Assembly: GCF_013328815.1 (NCBI RefSeq)
Contig: NZ_JABUHN010000008.1
Coordinates: 62,001 to 126,000, forward strand
Length of the DNA stretch: 64,000 bases
Direction of reading: 5' to 3'
Source: Tabrizicola fusiformis
GTDB taxonomy: Bacteria > Pseudomonadota > Alphaproteobacteria > Rhodobacterales > Rhodobacteraceae
In this document: positions 8,723 through 20,699 of the stretch, piece after piece
Numbering within the stretch: position 1 is the first letter of the stretch
Layout: the number at the start of each line of letters is the position of its first letter
Notes under the pieces: model-generated
The model's input: only the letters and a program-made list of their open reading frames with translations
Databases searched by the model: none
What the model was told of the DNA's origin: nothing
Translations under genes and position numbers: made by a program

Positions 8723-10081
8723 TCAGGAGCGATAGTCGGCGTTGATCTCGATGTAGCGGTTGGTCAGGTCGCAGGTCCAGACCGAGCGTTTCGCCTTGCC
8801 CAGACCCAGATCGACACCGATCACCAGTTCGGATTGCCGCATATAGGCCGCGCCATCCTCTTCGCGGTAGGCCGGATTGCGCCAGCCGTTGCGCGCCACA
8901 AGGATATCGCCGAAGCGGATCGACAGCCGGTCACGGTCGGCTTCGGCGCCGGATTTACCGACGGCGGCCACGATGCGGCCCCAGTTCGGATCTTCGCCGG
9001 CGATGGCGGTTTTCACCAGCGGCGAATTGGCGACCGACAAGGCAACCCGCTGGGCATCCTCGGGCGAGGCGGCGCCGGTCACCCGGACTTCGACGAATTT
9101 CGTCGCGCCCTCCCCATCGCGGATCACCTGATGCGCCAGGCTCATCATCACGCCGCGCAGGGCGGTCTCAAAAGCCTTGGCGGTGGCCCCCTTCACCTCG
9201 GCGGCGGCGGATTGGCCGGTGGCGGCCACCAGAAGCGTGTCCGAGGTGGAGGTGTCGCTGTCCACGGTGATGGAATTGAACGTCTCACCGACATTGCGCG
9301 AGACGATCTTTTGCAGCGCGGCGGCGGGAATTTTGGCATCGGTGAAGATATAGACCAGCATGGTCGCCATATCCGGCGCGATCATGCCCGAGCCTTTGGC
9401 GATGCCGGAAATGTGGATCGTGCCGCCCTCACCCTCGACCGTCGCGGCGGCGCCCTTGGGGAAGGTGTCGGTGGTCATGATGGCATGGGCCGCCATCTCG
9501 ATGGCGTCTTCGGTCAGCGCGGCGGTCAGTGCGGGAATGACGGCGGTGATCTTTTCATAGGGCAGCGGCTCGCCGATCACCCCGGTCGAAGAGGAGAAGA
9601 CCCGGCTGGCGGGCAGGCCAAGGGCGGCGGCCACACCGCCTGTGACCTCTGCCACAGCTTTGTCGCCCACCGCGCCGGTGAAGGCGTTGGAATTGCCCGA
9701 GTTCACCACGATGGCGGCCCCGGCCCCGGCGGGAACCTTGGCCGCCAGCTTGGTCTGGCAATCGCGGACGCAGCCCGAGCGGGTGGAGGACCGGGTGAAG
9801 GCCCCTGCGATCACCGTGCCGGGGGCAAGGCGGACCAGCATCACATCCTTGCGGTTGAGATACTTGACCCCCGCCTCGGCGGCGGCGAATTCGGCCCCGG
9901 CGATACGGGGAAGGGCGGGAAAGCTGGCCGGGGCAAGCGGAGAGACCGGCTTGGCGGCCTTCTTCACCGCCTCGACTACCTCTTCCACCACCGCGCCGAC
10001 GGCGGCCGTCCCATCAGACGCCAGCTTTTCAAGCTGTTTCTTCAGGGACTTGGCCTTGGCCTTCCATTCCTTCTTGTCCAT
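8723..10081 (-). CDS. argJ: Bifunctional glutamate N-acetyltransferase / ornithine acetyltransferase ArgJ
   Basis: ArgJ recycles the acetyl group between N-acetylornithine and glutamate in arginine synthesis. The self-cleavage motif is clear: GSGMIAPDMATMLVYIF, with Thr240 as the nucleophile that becomes the N-terminus of the beta chain. The family end TNRYIEINADYRS is intact. The protein is 452 residues, about 45 longer than usual. The extra part is an N-terminal Lys-rich and Glu/Val-rich segment (MDKKEWKAKAKSLKKQLEKL, then VVEEVVEAVKKAAKP) before the conserved start VSPLAPASFPALP. The start at 10081 lies 23 bases after the parvulin gene. Confidence 0.95.
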   Translation of the reverse strand: MDKKEWKAKAKSLKKQLEKLASDGTAAVGAVVEEVVEAVKKAAKPVSPLAPASFPALPRIAGAEFAAAEAGVKYLNRKDVMLVRLAPGTVIAGAFTRSSTRSGCVRDCQTKLAAKVPAGAGAAIVVNSGNSNAFTGAVGDKAVAEVTGGVAAALGLPASRVFSSSTGVIGEPLPYEKITAVIPALTAALTEDAIEMAAHAIMTTDTFPKGAAATVEGEGGTIHISGIAKGSGMIAPDMATMLVYIFTDAKIPAAALQKIVSRNVGETFNSITVDSDTSTSDTLLVAATGQSAAAEVKGATAKAFETALRGVMMSLAHQVIRDGEGATKFVEVRVTGAASPEDAQRVALSVANSPLVKTAIAGEDPNWGRIVAAVGKSGAEADRDRLSIRFGDILVARNGWRNPAYREEDGAAYMRQSELVIGVDLGLGKAKRSVWTCDLTNRYIEINADYRS

Positions 10082-10103
10082 CTCCGTCGCCTCCCGCGCG
10101 CGG

Positions 10104-10955
10104 TTACTTGTCGAGCAGAGTAAGGTCACCCAGCAGCGCCGGGTCAATCCCCTCGCCGGGCTTTTCGATCTTGGCGGCGGCGGTCAGTTCGGCGATTTTC
10201 GCCTCGACTGCCTTCTGCTCAATCTCGGCGGCAAGTTCGTCGCGCAGCTCGTCAAGGGTCGGGGCGGCGGCGATGCGGGTTTCCTTCACAAGGATCAGGT
10301 GCCAGCCGAAATCGGTCTTGATCGGACCGGAGACCTTGCCGACTTCGGCGGCCACAACGGCATCCTCGAAGGGTTTCACCATCATGCCAAGCCCGAACCA
10401 GCCCAGATCGCCGCCATTGGCGCCCGAGCCGGTGTCGGTCGAATTGGCCTTGGCCAGTTCGGCGAAATCGGCGCCGCCTTCGAGTTGGGTTTTCAGCTCA
10501 TTGGCCTTCTCTTCGCTGTCCACAAGGATATGGGCGGCGGAATATTCGGTCTGCGGCGCGGCATCCTTGAAGCGGGCATCATAGGCGGCCTGCAGCGCCT
10601 CATCCGTCACCGCACCGGCCACCACACCCTGCAGCGCCACGCCCGAGATGTAGCCGCGACGCTCATTCTCAAGCTGGAGAAGGTCGCGCTTGGTCAGGCC
10701 GGCTTCGGCGGATTGCTGCAACACGGTCTGCTGCACCAACTGGTCGAGAATGCCCTTGAACAGCACATCGGCGGGCAGGGACTTGTATTGCTCCGGGAGG
10801 CTTTCACGGGCGGCAATCATGTGGCCCAGCGTGATCGGGGTGCCGTTCACCACGGCAACGACGGTGGCCGCCGTCGGCGCCTCTTCGGCCGCGACCGGCA
10901 GGGCCAGGCCCAGGGCCAGCACCGCCCCGGCCAGGAATTGCATCGCTTTCGCCAT
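10104..10955 (-). CDS. Exported parvulin-type peptidyl-prolyl isomerase
   Basis: A 283-residue protein. A signal peptide is visible ([20 protein letters not shown] with a VAAEE cut region). A SurA-like N-terminal helical part leads to a parvulin domain at about 135-230 ([44 protein letters not shown]). Such proteins assist folding of outer membrane or periplasmic proteins. The ATG follows AGGAGAG at good spacing. It is the first gene of parvulin-argJ-mutT and divergent from secA, with 185 bases between the two starts. Confidence 0.92.
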   Translation of the reverse strand: MAKAMQFLAGAVLALGLALPVAAEEAPTAATVVAVVNGTPITLGHMIAARESLPEQYKSLPADVLFKGILDQLVQQTVLQQSAEAGLTKRDLLQLENERRGYISGVALQGVVAGAVTDEALQAAYDARFKDAAPQTEYSAAHILVDSEEKANELKTQLEGGADFAELAKANSTDTGSGANGGDLGWFGLGMMVKPFEDAVVAAEVGKVSGPIKTDFGWHLILVKETRIAAAPTLDELRDELAAEIEQKAVEAKIAELTAAAKIEKPGEGIDPALLGDLTLLDK

Positions 10956-11140
10956 CTCACACTCTCCTGATGCTGCTGCGACCCGGCGCAGCGTTGACTA
11001 TGGCGGGGCTTCCCCTTACATCGCACAGGTCGCGTGCGACGGGCCGCCCGGCCTTGAGAGCCCTTCTAGGGAAGGCCGAAGGGGCGGGCAAGGCCAGAGC
11101 CACACACGATCACGTCACGGATTGGCCAGTCGGAGAAAAC

Positions 11141-13888
11141 ATGCTGGGTCTAGGTGCGCTCGCGCGGAAGGTTTTCGGCACGCCGAATGACCGCAAGGTA
11201 AAGTCCATTCGGCCGCTGGTGGCGAAGATCAACGCGCTTGAGCCGGAATTCGCTGCGCTGACCGATGAGGGGATCATCGCCAAGACGCGCGAATTCCAGA
11301 AGCGGGTTCAGGACGACGGCGAGGATCTGGATGCGATCCTGCCCGAGGCCTTTGCCAATTGCCGCGAGGCTGCCAAGCGGGCGCTGGGTCTGCGGGCCTT
11401 TGACACGCAGCTCAAGGGTGGCATCTTCCTGCATCAGGGCAATATCGCCGAAATGCGCACCGGCGAGGGCAAAACCCTTGTCGCCACCTTCCCGGCCTAT
11501 CTGAACGCACTGACCGGCAAGGGCGTGCATGTCGTGACTGTCAACGACTATCTGGCCAAGCGCGACGCGGAATGGATGGGCAAGGTCTATGCCCAACTGG
11601 GTCTGACGACCGGCGTGGTCTACCCCTATCAGCAGGACGCCGAAAAGCGCGAGGCTTACCGCGCCGACATCACCTATGCCACCAACAACGAATTGGGCTT
11701 CGATTATCTGCGCGACAACATGAAGGGCAGCATCGAAGAGATGGCCCAGCGCGGGCACAACTTTGCCATCGTGGACGAAGTGGACTCGATTCTGGTGGAC
11801 GAGGCGCGCACGCCGCTGATCATCTCGGGGCCGAGCCAGGACCGTAGCGAGCTTTACCAGAAGGTCGATCTGCTGATCCCCTCGCTGACCGATGCGCATT
11901 ACAAGGTGGACGAGAAAACCCGCAACGTCACCTATACCGACGACGGCAACGAGTTCATCGAAAAGCTGTTGCACGAGGCCGGCCTCTTGCCGCCCGGGCA
12001 GAGCCTCTATGAACCGGAAAGCTCTACCCTTGTTCACCATGTCACGCAGGCGCTGCGGGCGCATACGCTGTTCCACCGCGATCAGCAGTATATCGTGCGC
12101 GACGGCGAGGTGATGCTGATCGACGAATTCACCGGCCGCATGATGCGCGGCCGCCGCCTGTCCGAAGGTCTGCATCAGGCCATCGAAGCCAAGGAACATG
12201 TGGCGATCCAGCCCGAGAACGTCACGCTGGCCAGTGTGACCTTTCAAAACTACTTCCGGCTTTATGACAAGCTGGGCGGCATGACCGGCACGGCGGCGAC
12301 CGAAGCCGACGAGTTCATGGAAATCTACAAGCTGGGCGTGGTCGAAGTGCCCACCAACCGCCCGGTGCAGCGCAAGGACGAACACGACGCCGTCTATCGC
12401 ACTGCGCGCGAAAAGTATGAAGGCATCGTCAAGACCATCAAAGAGGCGAATGCCAAGGGGCAGCCGATCCTTGTCGGCACCACCTCGATCGAGAAATCCG
12501 AATTCCTGTCGGAGATGCTGAAGAAAGAGGGCGTGCCGCATAACGTCCTCAACGCCCGCCAGCACGAGCAAGAGGCGCAGATCGTCGCCGATGCCGGCAA
12601 GTTCGGCGCGGTGACCATCGCCACCAACATGGCCGGCCGCGGCACCGACATCCAGCTTGGCGGGAATGTGGAGCTGAAGGTGATGCAGGCCATCGCCGCC
12701 GACCCCCACCTGCACCCCGACGAGGTGCGCGCCCGGATCGAAGCCGAACATGCCGACGAAAAGGCCCGCGTGCTTGAAGCGGGCGGTCTTTTCGTGCTGG
12801 GCACCGAACGTCACGAAAGCCGCCGGATCGACAACCAGCTGCGCGGCCGCTCGGGCCGTCAGGGCGACCCGGGGCGCTCGGCCTTCTTCCTGTCGCTGGA
12901 AGATGACCTGATGCGGATTTTCGGCAGCGAGCGTCTGGACAAGGTTCTGTCCTCGCTGGGGATGAAGGAAGGCGAGGCCATCGTTCACCCTTGGGTCAAC
13001 AAATCGCTTGAACGGGCGCAGGCCAAGGTTGAAGGCCGCAACTTCGACATCCGCAAGCAGCTTCTGAAATTCGACGACGTGATGAACGACCAGCGCAAGG
13101 CGATCTTCGGCCAGCGCATGGAAATTATGGAAAGCGACGAGCTGGCCGAAATCGCGCAGGACATGCGCCACGCGGTGGTCGATGACGTGGTGGACGAATA
13201 CCTGCCGCCCAAGACCTATCCCGACGCCTGGAACACCGAGGGTCTGCGTGACGCGCTGCGCGACAAGCTGAACCTCGATCTGCCGGTGGTCGATTGGGCC
13301 GCCGAAGAGGGTGTGGACCAAGACGCTCTGCGCCGGCGGGTAACCGAAGCTTCGGATGCCATGATGGCCGAGAAAGAGGCGATCTTTGGCCATGACACCA
13401 TGCGCCAGATCGAAAAGCAGATCCTGCTGCAAACCATCGACGGCAAATGGCGCGAACATCTGTTGCGGCTGGAACATCTGCGCTCGGTCGTGGGCTTCCG
13501 CGGCTATGCCCAGCGCGATCCTCTGAGCGAATACAAGACTGAAGCCTTCACCCTGTTCGAACATATGCTCGATTCGCTGCGGCAGGACGTGACGCAGAAG
13601 CTGTCGATGATCCGCCCGATCAGCGCCGAAGAGCAGGCCGCGATGATGGCACAGTTCCAGGCGCAGCAAGCCGCCGCCGAAGAGGCGCGGCAGCAGCCCG
13701 CCGCGGCGCCCCGGATTGTTGCTGCCCCGGCAACAGCACCCGCACAGGTTTCGGCGCAGGCCCGCGTGCCGGTTCTGGCCGGTTTCGATGAGGCCGACCC
13801 GGCAACCTGGGGCAATCCTTCGCGCAATGACCCCTGCCCCTGCGGTTCGGGCGAGAAGTTCAAGCATTGCCACGGCAAGCTGGCATGA
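11141..13888 (+). CDS. secA: Preprotein translocase ATPase SecA
   Basis: A 915-residue SecA that drives export of proteins through SecYEG. Walker A is at [12 protein letters not shown] (about residue 105), helicase motif II at [15 protein letters not shown], and helicase motif III-VI residues follow ([23 protein letters not shown]). A C-terminal linker rich in Ala/Pro ends in the zinc motif [14 protein letters not shown], which binds SecB. The start at 11141 is preceded by GGAG and gives the usual [13 protein letters not shown] opening; an upstream in-frame extension is not supported. Confidence 0.98.
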   Translation: MLGLGALARKVFGTPNDRKVKSIRPLVAKINALEPEFAALTDEGIIAKTREFQKRVQDDGEDLDAILPEAFANCREAAKRALGLRAFDTQLKGGIFLHQGNIAEMRTGEGKTLVATFPAYLNALTGKGVHVVTVNDYLAKRDAEWMGKVYAQLGLTTGVVYPYQQDAEKREAYRADITYATNNELGFDYLRDNMKGSIEEMAQRGHNFAIVDEVDSILVDEARTPLIISGPSQDRSELYQKVDLLIPSLTDAHYKVDEKTRNVTYTDDGNEFIEKLLHEAGLLPPGQSLYEPESSTLVHHVTQALRAHTLFHRDQQYIVRDGEVMLIDEFTGRMMRGRRLSEGLHQAIEAKEHVAIQPENVTLASVTFQNYFRLYDKLGGMTGTAATEADEFMEIYKLGVVEVPTNRPVQRKDEHDAVYRTAREKYEGIVKTIKEANAKGQPILVGTTSIEKSEFLSEMLKKEGVPHNVLNARQHEQEAQIVADAGKFGAVTIATNMAGRGTDIQLGGNVELKVMQAIAADPHLHPDEVRARIEAEHADEKARVLEAGGLFVLGTERHESRRIDNQLRGRSGRQGDPGRSAFFLSLEDDLMRIFGSERLDKVLSSLGMKEGEAIVHPWVNKSLERAQAKVEGRNFDIRKQLLKFDDVMNDQRKAIFGQRMEIMESDELAEIAQDMRHAVVDDVVDEYLPPKTYPDAWNTEGLRDALRDKLNLDLPVVDWAAEEGVDQDALRRRVTEASDAMMAEKEAIFGHDTMRQIEKQILLQTIDGKWREHLLRLEHLRSVVGFRGYAQRDPLSEYKTEAFTLFEHMLDSLRQDVTQKLSMIRPISAEEQAAMMAQFQAQQAAAEEARQQPAAAPRIVAAPATAPAQVSAQARVPVLAGFDEADPATWGNPSRNDPCPCGSGEKFKHCHGKLA

Positions 13889-13894
13889 CCTGAC

Positions 13895-13925
13895 GGGGCG
13901 GCTTCGGCCGCCCCGCCTTGCTTTT
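13895..13925 (+). terminator. Terminator after secA
   Basis: GGGGCGGC (13895-13902), a TTCG tetraloop and GCCGCCCC (13907-13914), followed by GCCTTGCTTTT. It starts six bases after the secA stop. Confidence 0.75.
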
Positions 13926-14019
13926 GCCGCCGGCGCTGGAAACATTCCCCGCTTTTGCCACGCCGCCGCCGCGTTTGACCGCCATCTTCGGCCTGTCAAA
14001 TCGCCTGATGGGGGCAAAC

Positions 14020-14994
14020 ATGGACTTGAAACGCAGAATCGCAGGCGTTGCCGCCGTGGCGGCCATCGCGCTTGGCGCCGGGCATCTGGTGCATAGCCGC
14101 TCGGCGGGCAAGGCCCCGGCAGAGCGCCCCGCCGCCGAGTTGCGGGAAAAGCCCAAGGCGGTGCAGACCGTCGCCGCCGGACCCGAGGCCACCGCCCCGG
14201 CGCCTGCCCCGACCCCCGATCCCGCCCTGACCGCAATCACCCCTGCGGTGCCGGTTGCACCACCAGCGCCCGCGCCGGTCGAGACCGCGCCGGTTCTGGC
14301 CGAGGTGCCAGCGGCCCTGCCCGATTGCACCGCCACGCTTGACCTTGTGCCGGAACCCCGGGCGATGATCGGCGTCACCCTTCTGGCCCGCTGCCACGAG
14401 AATGAGCGGGTGATCCTGCAACATGCCGGTTTGGCCGTCACCGCGATGACCACCGCTTCGGGCGCGCTTTTCACCGGCCTGCCGGGCCTTGAGACCGAGG
14501 CAAAGGTGACCGCCGTTTTCGTTGACGGCAGTCGGGTTGAGGCGCAGGTGAGCCTGCCCGATCTGGCCGCACTGCGCCGGTTTGGCGTGCAGTGGCAGGG
14601 TGACGACGCTTTTCAGCTTCACGCCTTCGAAGGCGGGGCCGCCTATGGCCAGCCGGGCGATCTGTCGGCGGCCAACCCGCGCACCCCGTCCGAGGCGCTG
14701 AAAGCCGGCCAAGGCTACATCACCCTCTTGGGCGATCCGGCGGCACCGGCGCCGCTTCTGGCCGAAATCTATACCTTCCCCGCCGATCCTGCCGCCAAGG
14801 CCGATGTCGTGGTCGAGGCGGGGGTCAGCAAAGCCACCTGCGGCCGCGAAATTCTGGGCGAAACGCTGGCCTCGCTGGGCGGCAAGGCCACGGTGACCGA
14901 GTTGACGCTGGCGATGCCGGATTGTGACGCCGTGGGCGACTATCTGGTGTTGAAGAATCTTGCCCCCCAGATGAATATCGCCGCCGCGAACTAG
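14020..14994 (+). CDS. Membrane-anchored, Pro/Ala-rich hypothetical protein
   Basis: A 324-residue protein of unknown function. It opens with an Arg/Lys start and a hydrophobic helix (MDLKRRIAGVAAVAAIALG), then a Pro/Ala-rich linker (about residues 35-95), then a compact domain with four Cys residues (PDCTATLDL, LARCHENERVIL, VSKATCGREIL, LAMPDCDAVGDYLV). This suggests a periplasmic domain with disulfides. GGGGG lies at suitable spacing before 14020. The next gene starts 18 bases after its stop, so the two are probably co-transcribed and may work together at the cell envelope. Confidence 0.7.
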   Translation: MDLKRRIAGVAAVAAIALGAGHLVHSRSAGKAPAERPAAELREKPKAVQTVAAGPEATAPAPAPTPDPALTAITPAVPVAPPAPAPVETAPVLAEVPAALPDCTATLDLVPEPRAMIGVTLLARCHENERVILQHAGLAVTAMTTASGALFTGLPGLETEAKVTAVFVDGSRVEAQVSLPDLAALRRFGVQWQGDDAFQLHAFEGGAAYGQPGDLSAANPRTPSEALKAGQGYITLLGDPAAPAPLLAEIYTFPADPAAKADVVVEAGVSKATCGREILGETLASLGGKATVTELTLAMPDCDAVGDYLVLKNLAPQMNIAAAN

Positions 14995-15012
14995 AGGTCG
15001 GGCGGGCGTTTG

Positions 15013-16536
15013 ATGAAAGCCATTGCAAGACGCGCGGCAGGCTTTGCCGCGCTTCTTTTTATCTTTGCCGGGCCGGCGGTGGCGCAGGATGTCACCCTGA
15101 CATCGCGCGACGGTGCGCTGGCCATCTCGGGCAGGCTGCAGGGCTTTGACGGCGAGTTCTACCGCGTGGACAGCGCCTATGGCCCGCTGACGGTGGACGC
15201 CGCCGGGGTGATCTGCGACGGGCCGGCCTGCCCCGATCTGACCGCGCCGAAATCGGTGATCCGCATTGTCGGCGCCGCCGATCCGGGGCGCCAGATGCTG
15301 CCGCCGCTGATCGCCGCCTTTTCGCGGGCGCAGGGGCTGATCCTGACCCCCGCGAGAAGGCCCGAGGATGCCACCGTGCTGGTTGATCCCGCCACCGGCA
15401 AGATCCTTGCCGAATTCAGCTTTCGCCCCCTGCCCCCGTCCGAGGCCCGCTCGGAAATTCTGGCGGGCCGTGCCGAGCTGATGCTCGCCGCCGCGACCGA
15501 GCCCGATTTCGGCAGCCGTGCCGTGGCGCTGGATGCGCTGATACCGATCATGGCGCCCGACAATCCGACGCCCGGCATTTCCACCCCCGACCTTGCCCGC
15601 GCGCTGGCCGGAGAGGTGGCGAACTGGGCCGAAGTGGGCGGCCCCGACATGCCCCTGGTGCTGCATGGGTTGACCGCCGACAGTGACCTTTCCGCAGCCC
15701 TTGCCGCCCGGTTGGGCCGTGAAAGTGCAGCGACCGTCACCCACCGCGACCTTGCCAGCCTGGCGGAAGCCGTGGCGCGCGACCCATGGGCGCTGGCCGT
15801 CACCGGCCGGGCCAGCGCGGGGCCCGCCAAGCCGCTGCCGCTGTCGGACAGTTGCGGCTTTCCCCTGCTGCCCGACCCGCTGGCGGTCAAGGCCGAGGAT
15901 TACCCGCTGACCCTGCCGGTCTATCTGCTGACACCACGCCGCCGCCTGCCGCTGGTGGCGCGCGAGTTTCTTGAGTATCTGGCCACGCCGCAGGCGCAGG
16001 TCGCGGTGGCCGAGGGCGGCTATATCGACCGCGGCCCGGCGCGCGAACCGCTGACCCGCGACGGGCTTCGCCTGATCAACGCCATTCAGGGCGCGGGCGA
16101 CGAAACCACGCTGGACGACCTCAAACGGCTGGTGAACCTGATGGACGGGGCCGAGCGGTTGTCCTTCACCTTCCGCTTTCAGGATGGATCAACCGAACTG
16201 GACCGCCATTCGCAACAGAACCTCGCCGATCTGGCCCGGTTGCTGGAAGCTGGGCAATTCCGCGACGAAACGCTGATCCTCGCCGGTTTCTCGGATGGGT
16301 CAGGGGTGGCGGCGGCCAATCTCGACCTGTCGCGGGACCGGGCACTGCGCGTGCTGCTGGCGCTGAATGCCGCAGCGCCCGGCCTGACCGAAGCGCAACT
16401 GCCCCGGATCGAAGCCTTTGGCGAGGCGCTGCCGATGGCCTGCGACGAAACCGCCGCCGGGCGGCGCCTGAACCGGCGGGTGGAGTTGTGGCTGAAACCA
16501 GCCTTCGTCAAAGATACCCCTCGGACCGGAAACTAA
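15013..16536 (+). CDS. Exported fusion of a solute-binding-like domain and an OmpA peptidoglycan-binding domain
   Basis: A 507-residue protein with a signal peptide ([15 protein letters not shown]). Residues about 75-340 resemble a PstS-type phosphate-binding fold ([19 protein letters not shown], later [20 protein letters not shown]). Residues about 385-500 are an OmpA C-terminal domain ([51 protein letters not shown]). The OmpA part would anchor it to peptidoglycan, holding a ligand-binding domain in the periplasm. The ligand is unknown. ATG at 15013 is preferred over the adjoining TTG. Its 3' end overlaps the end of radC by 29 bases. Confidence 0.85.
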   Translation: MKAIARRAAGFAALLFIFAGPAVAQDVTLTSRDGALAISGRLQGFDGEFYRVDSAYGPLTVDAAGVICDGPACPDLTAPKSVIRIVGAADPGRQMLPPLIAAFSRAQGLILTPARRPEDATVLVDPATGKILAEFSFRPLPPSEARSEILAGRAELMLAAATEPDFGSRAVALDALIPIMAPDNPTPGISTPDLARALAGEVANWAEVGGPDMPLVLHGLTADSDLSAALAARLGRESAATVTHRDLASLAEAVARDPWALAVTGRASAGPAKPLPLSDSCGFPLLPDPLAVKAEDYPLTLPVYLLTPRRRLPLVAREFLEYLATPQAQVAVAEGGYIDRGPAREPLTRDGLRLINAIQGAGDETTLDDLKRLVNLMDGAERLSFTFRFQDGSTELDRHSQQNLADLARLLEAGQFRDETLILAGFSDGSGVAAANLDLSRDRALRVLLALNAAAPGLTEAQLPRIEAFGEALPMACDETAAGRRLNRRVELWLKPAFVKDTPRTGN

Positions 16537-17296
16537 GCTCACGGCTTTTGCCGATGATCAGATGGTCATGCAGGGTGATGCCCAGCACCTGCGCCGCCTC
16601 CTGCACCTGCATGGTCATCGAAATATCGGCCTCCGAAGGCGTCGGATCGCCCGAAGGATGGTTATGCACAAGGATCAGCGCGCTGGCGTTCAGTTCCAGC
16701 GCCCGCTTGACCACCTCACGCGGGTAGACCGGCACATGATCAACCGTGCCGCGCGCCTGCTCCTCATCCGCGATCAGCACATTCTTGCGGTCAAGGAAGA
16801 GGATGCGGAACTGCTCGGTCTCGCGGTGGGCCATGGCGGTGTGGCAATAGTCCAGAAGTGCGTTCCACGAGGACAGCACCGGCCGGTTCATCACCCGGGC
16901 CCGCATCATCCGCTGCGCTGCCGCCTCGACGATCTTCAGTTCCAGCACCACCGCCTCCCCCACGCCCTTGACGGCCATGAGACGGGCGGGGGGCGCCGTG
17001 ACCACACGGTTGAAATCGCCGAACGTGTCGAGCAAGAGCCGCGCCAGCGGTTTCACATCCTGTCGGGCAATCGCCCGGAACAGCACCAGTTCCAGTAACT
17101 CGTAATCCGGCATCGCCGCTGCCCCGCCGTCCATGAAGCGGCTGCGCAGGCGTTTGCGGTGATCGAGGATATAGGAGGGGAGCTTGCCAGGGAGGGCGCT
17201 GGCGACCGCCTCATCCTCATCCCCCGGCGGGGGGAAGAGGGGGAGGGCCTGTTCGTGGAAACCGGGATTCGCCATGCCCCTAGTCTGGCGCGGCAT
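16508..17296 (-). CDS. radC: RadC-family JAB domain protein
   Basis: A 262-residue protein with a helix-hairpin-helix part ([19 protein letters not shown]) and a C-terminal JAB/MPN domain that carries the metal-binding set [14 protein letters not shown]. RadC proteins were once linked to DNA repair, but the biochemical role is unresolved. A second possible start (17275, MANPGFHEQ) would remove seven residues; neither has a strong ribosome-binding site. The gene is convergent with the OmpA fusion gene and overlaps its last 29 bases. Confidence 0.92.
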   Translation of the reverse strand: MPRQTRGMANPGFHEQALPLFPPPGDEDEAVASALPGKLPSYILDHRKRLRSRFMDGGAAAMPDYELLELVLFRAIARQDVKPLARLLLDTFGDFNRVVTAPPARLMAVKGVGEAVVLELKIVEAAAQRMMRARVMNRPVLSSWNALLDYCHTAMAHRETEQFRILFLDRKNVLIADEEQARGTVDHVPVYPREVVKRALELNASALILVHNHPSGDPTPSEADISMTMQVQEAAQVLGITLHDHLIIGKSRELSFRSEGYL

Positions 17297-17328
17297 TGGT
17301 GAAGGAAGGGTTAACGTCGGGTGAAGTC

Positions 17329-17352
17329 AGGATGGGCAATATTGCCCATCCT
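17329..17352 (-). repeat. 24-base perfect palindrome at the 3' end of dnaJ (REP-like, terminator-like)
   Basis: AGGATGGGCAAT (17329-17340) is followed directly by its reverse complement (17341-17352). Read on the minus strand, the boundary is GCGTAGGATGGG, where TAG is the dnaJ stop codon. It could act as a terminator stem, but it lacks a T run. The same GCGTAGG boundary recurs at a second palindrome near 49160. Confidence 0.75.
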
Positions 17353-18505
17353 ACGCGCCCTTCATCCCGTCCCAGAAGCCCTTGACCTTGGAAAAGAAGC
17401 TCGTCCCCTCGGGGTGGTTCTCTTCCGACAGGGCCTCGAACTCGCGCAGCAATTCACGCTGGCGGGCGGTCAGGTTCACCGGGGTTTCCACCGCCAGCTC
17501 GATCATCATGTCGCCCACGCCGCCGCCGCGCAGGGCAGGCATCCCCTTGGCGCGCAGGCGCATCTGCTTGCCGGTCTGGCTGCCCGCAGGCACCTTCACG
17601 CGGCTCGCGCCGCCGTCGATGGTGGGCACCTCGACCTCGCCGCCCAGCGCCGCCGCGGTAAAGCTGATCGGCACGCGGCAGAACAGGTTGGTACCGTCGC
17701 GTTGGAACAGCGCGTGGTCCCTGACCTCGATGAAGATGTAAAGATCGCCCGTCGGCCCGCCGCGCAGGCCCGCCTCACCCTCACCGGCCAGCCGGATGCG
17801 GGTGCCGGTTTCCACCCCGGCCGGGATGTTGACCGACAGCGAACGCTCTTTCTCGACCCGGCCGTGACCGGCGCAGACCTTGCAGGGGTTCTTGACGATC
17901 TGACCGGCGCCGTTGCAGGTCGGACAGGTCCGCTCGACCGTGAAAAAGCCCTGCTGCGCTCGCACCTTGCCCATGCCCGAACAGGTCGGGCAGGTCACCG
18001 GCTCGGCGCCGCCCTCGGCCCCCGTGCCCCGGCAGGTGTCGCAGGCGACCGAGGTCGGCACCGAGATCGTCTTCTGGACGCCCTTGTAAGCCTCTTCCAG
18101 CGAAACCCGCAGGTTATAGCGCAGGTCCGACCCGCGCTGCGCCCGCGCCCGGCCCCCGCCGCCGCCGCGCCCGCCGCCCATGAAATCGCCGAACAGATCC
18201 TCGAACACATCCGAGAAAGCGGAAGCGAAATCGCCCTGCTGGCCGAAACCGCCGCGCTGTCCGCCGCCGCCGCCACCGCCTTCAAAGGCGGCATGGCCGA
18301 AACGGTCATAGGCCGCCTTCTTGTCGGCGTCCTTCAACACGTCATAAGCCTCGTTCACTTCCTTGAACTGGGCTTCGGCGTTGGGATTGTCGGAATTGCG
18401 GTCGGGGTGCAGCTCTTTGGCTTTCGTGCGGTAGGCTTTCTTCAGCTCTTCCGCCGAGGCCCCTTTGGCCACTCCGAGAGTTTCATAGTAATCGCGCTTT
18501 GCCAT
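17351..18505 (-). CDS. dnaJ: Chaperone DnaJ (Hsp40)
   Basis: A 384-residue DnaJ with the full type I layout: J domain with HPD at 33-35, a glycine-rich linker (about 75-120), and a zinc domain with four CxxCxGxG repeats ([32 protein letters not shown], residues 155-215). A substrate-binding C-terminal part follows. DnaJ stimulates DnaK ATPase activity and delivers clients. It follows dnaK on the same strand, 69 bases later, across an intercistronic stem-loop. The TAG stop is supplied by the border of a palindromic repeat. Confidence 0.98.
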   Translation of the reverse strand: MAKRDYYETLGVAKGASAEELKKAYRTKAKELHPDRNSDNPNAEAQFKEVNEAYDVLKDADKKAAYDRFGHAAFEGGGGGGGQRGGFGQQGDFASAFSDVFEDLFGDFMGGGRGGGGGRARAQRGSDLRYNLRVSLEEAYKGVQKTISVPTSVACDTCRGTGAEGGAEPVTCPTCSGMGKVRAQQGFFTVERTCPTCNGAGQIVKNPCKVCAGHGRVEKERSLSVNIPAGVETGTRIRLAGEGEAGLRGGPTGDLYIFIEVRDHALFQRDGTNLFCRVPISFTAAALGGEVEVPTIDGGASRVKVPAGSQTGKQMRLRAKGMPALRGGGVGDMMIELAVETPVNLTARQRELLREFEALSEENHPEGTSFFSKVKGFWDGMKGA

Positions 18506-18531
18506 GGGAAAACCCCGTTGAGGGGAACGCA

Positions 18532-18556
18532 GGGGACGGCCCGTGAGGCCGTCCCC
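18532..18556 (-). other. Stem-loop between dnaK and dnaJ
   Basis: GGGGACGGCC (18532-18541), five-base loop, GGCCGTCCCC (18547-18556). It is a perfect 10-bp stem without a T run, so it is more likely an mRNA processing or stabilising element, or a weak attenuator, than a terminator. A smaller hairpin (CCCC/GGGG) lies directly before the dnaJ start and covers its GGGG ribosome-binding site. Confidence 0.6.
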
Positions 18557-18574
18557 GGTTGGTTCCCAAGCGGA

Positions 18575-20482
<1,908 letters not shown>

Positions 20483-20593
20483 GTGTGGTCCCTTTCCTTC
20501 GGCGATGTTCGTGGGTCGGAACCCGTAACGGCATTCCCACCCGATCCCATGTGAGACCCGGAAGGGCGGCCGCCCGTTCCGGCTTCCGGGCGT

Positions 20594-20622
20594 ATATAGG
20601 GGGGCAATTTTGGGGCTGCAAG
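20594..20622 (-). promoter_or_regulatory. Heat-shock (RpoH) promoter of dnaK
   Basis: On the minus strand CTTG (20622-20619), 18 bases, then CCTATAT (20600-20594). This matches the alphaproteobacterial sigma-32 consensus as I know it, CTTG-N17/18-CCTATNT. It lies upstream of dnaK in the right orientation. Confidence 0.8.
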
Positions 20623-20699
20623 CGGGGCAGGCGGCGGGAATGTGACGAATCCGCAGCAATAGCGCGTTTCAGGAAAAAACAGCGGGTTTCGGCGGCAGT

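Noticed and set aside
11150-14236. A 1028-codon minus-strand open frame opposite secA
   Set aside because: It is antisense noise. secA is complete and well supported on the plus strand, and the antisense product has no recognisable motif.
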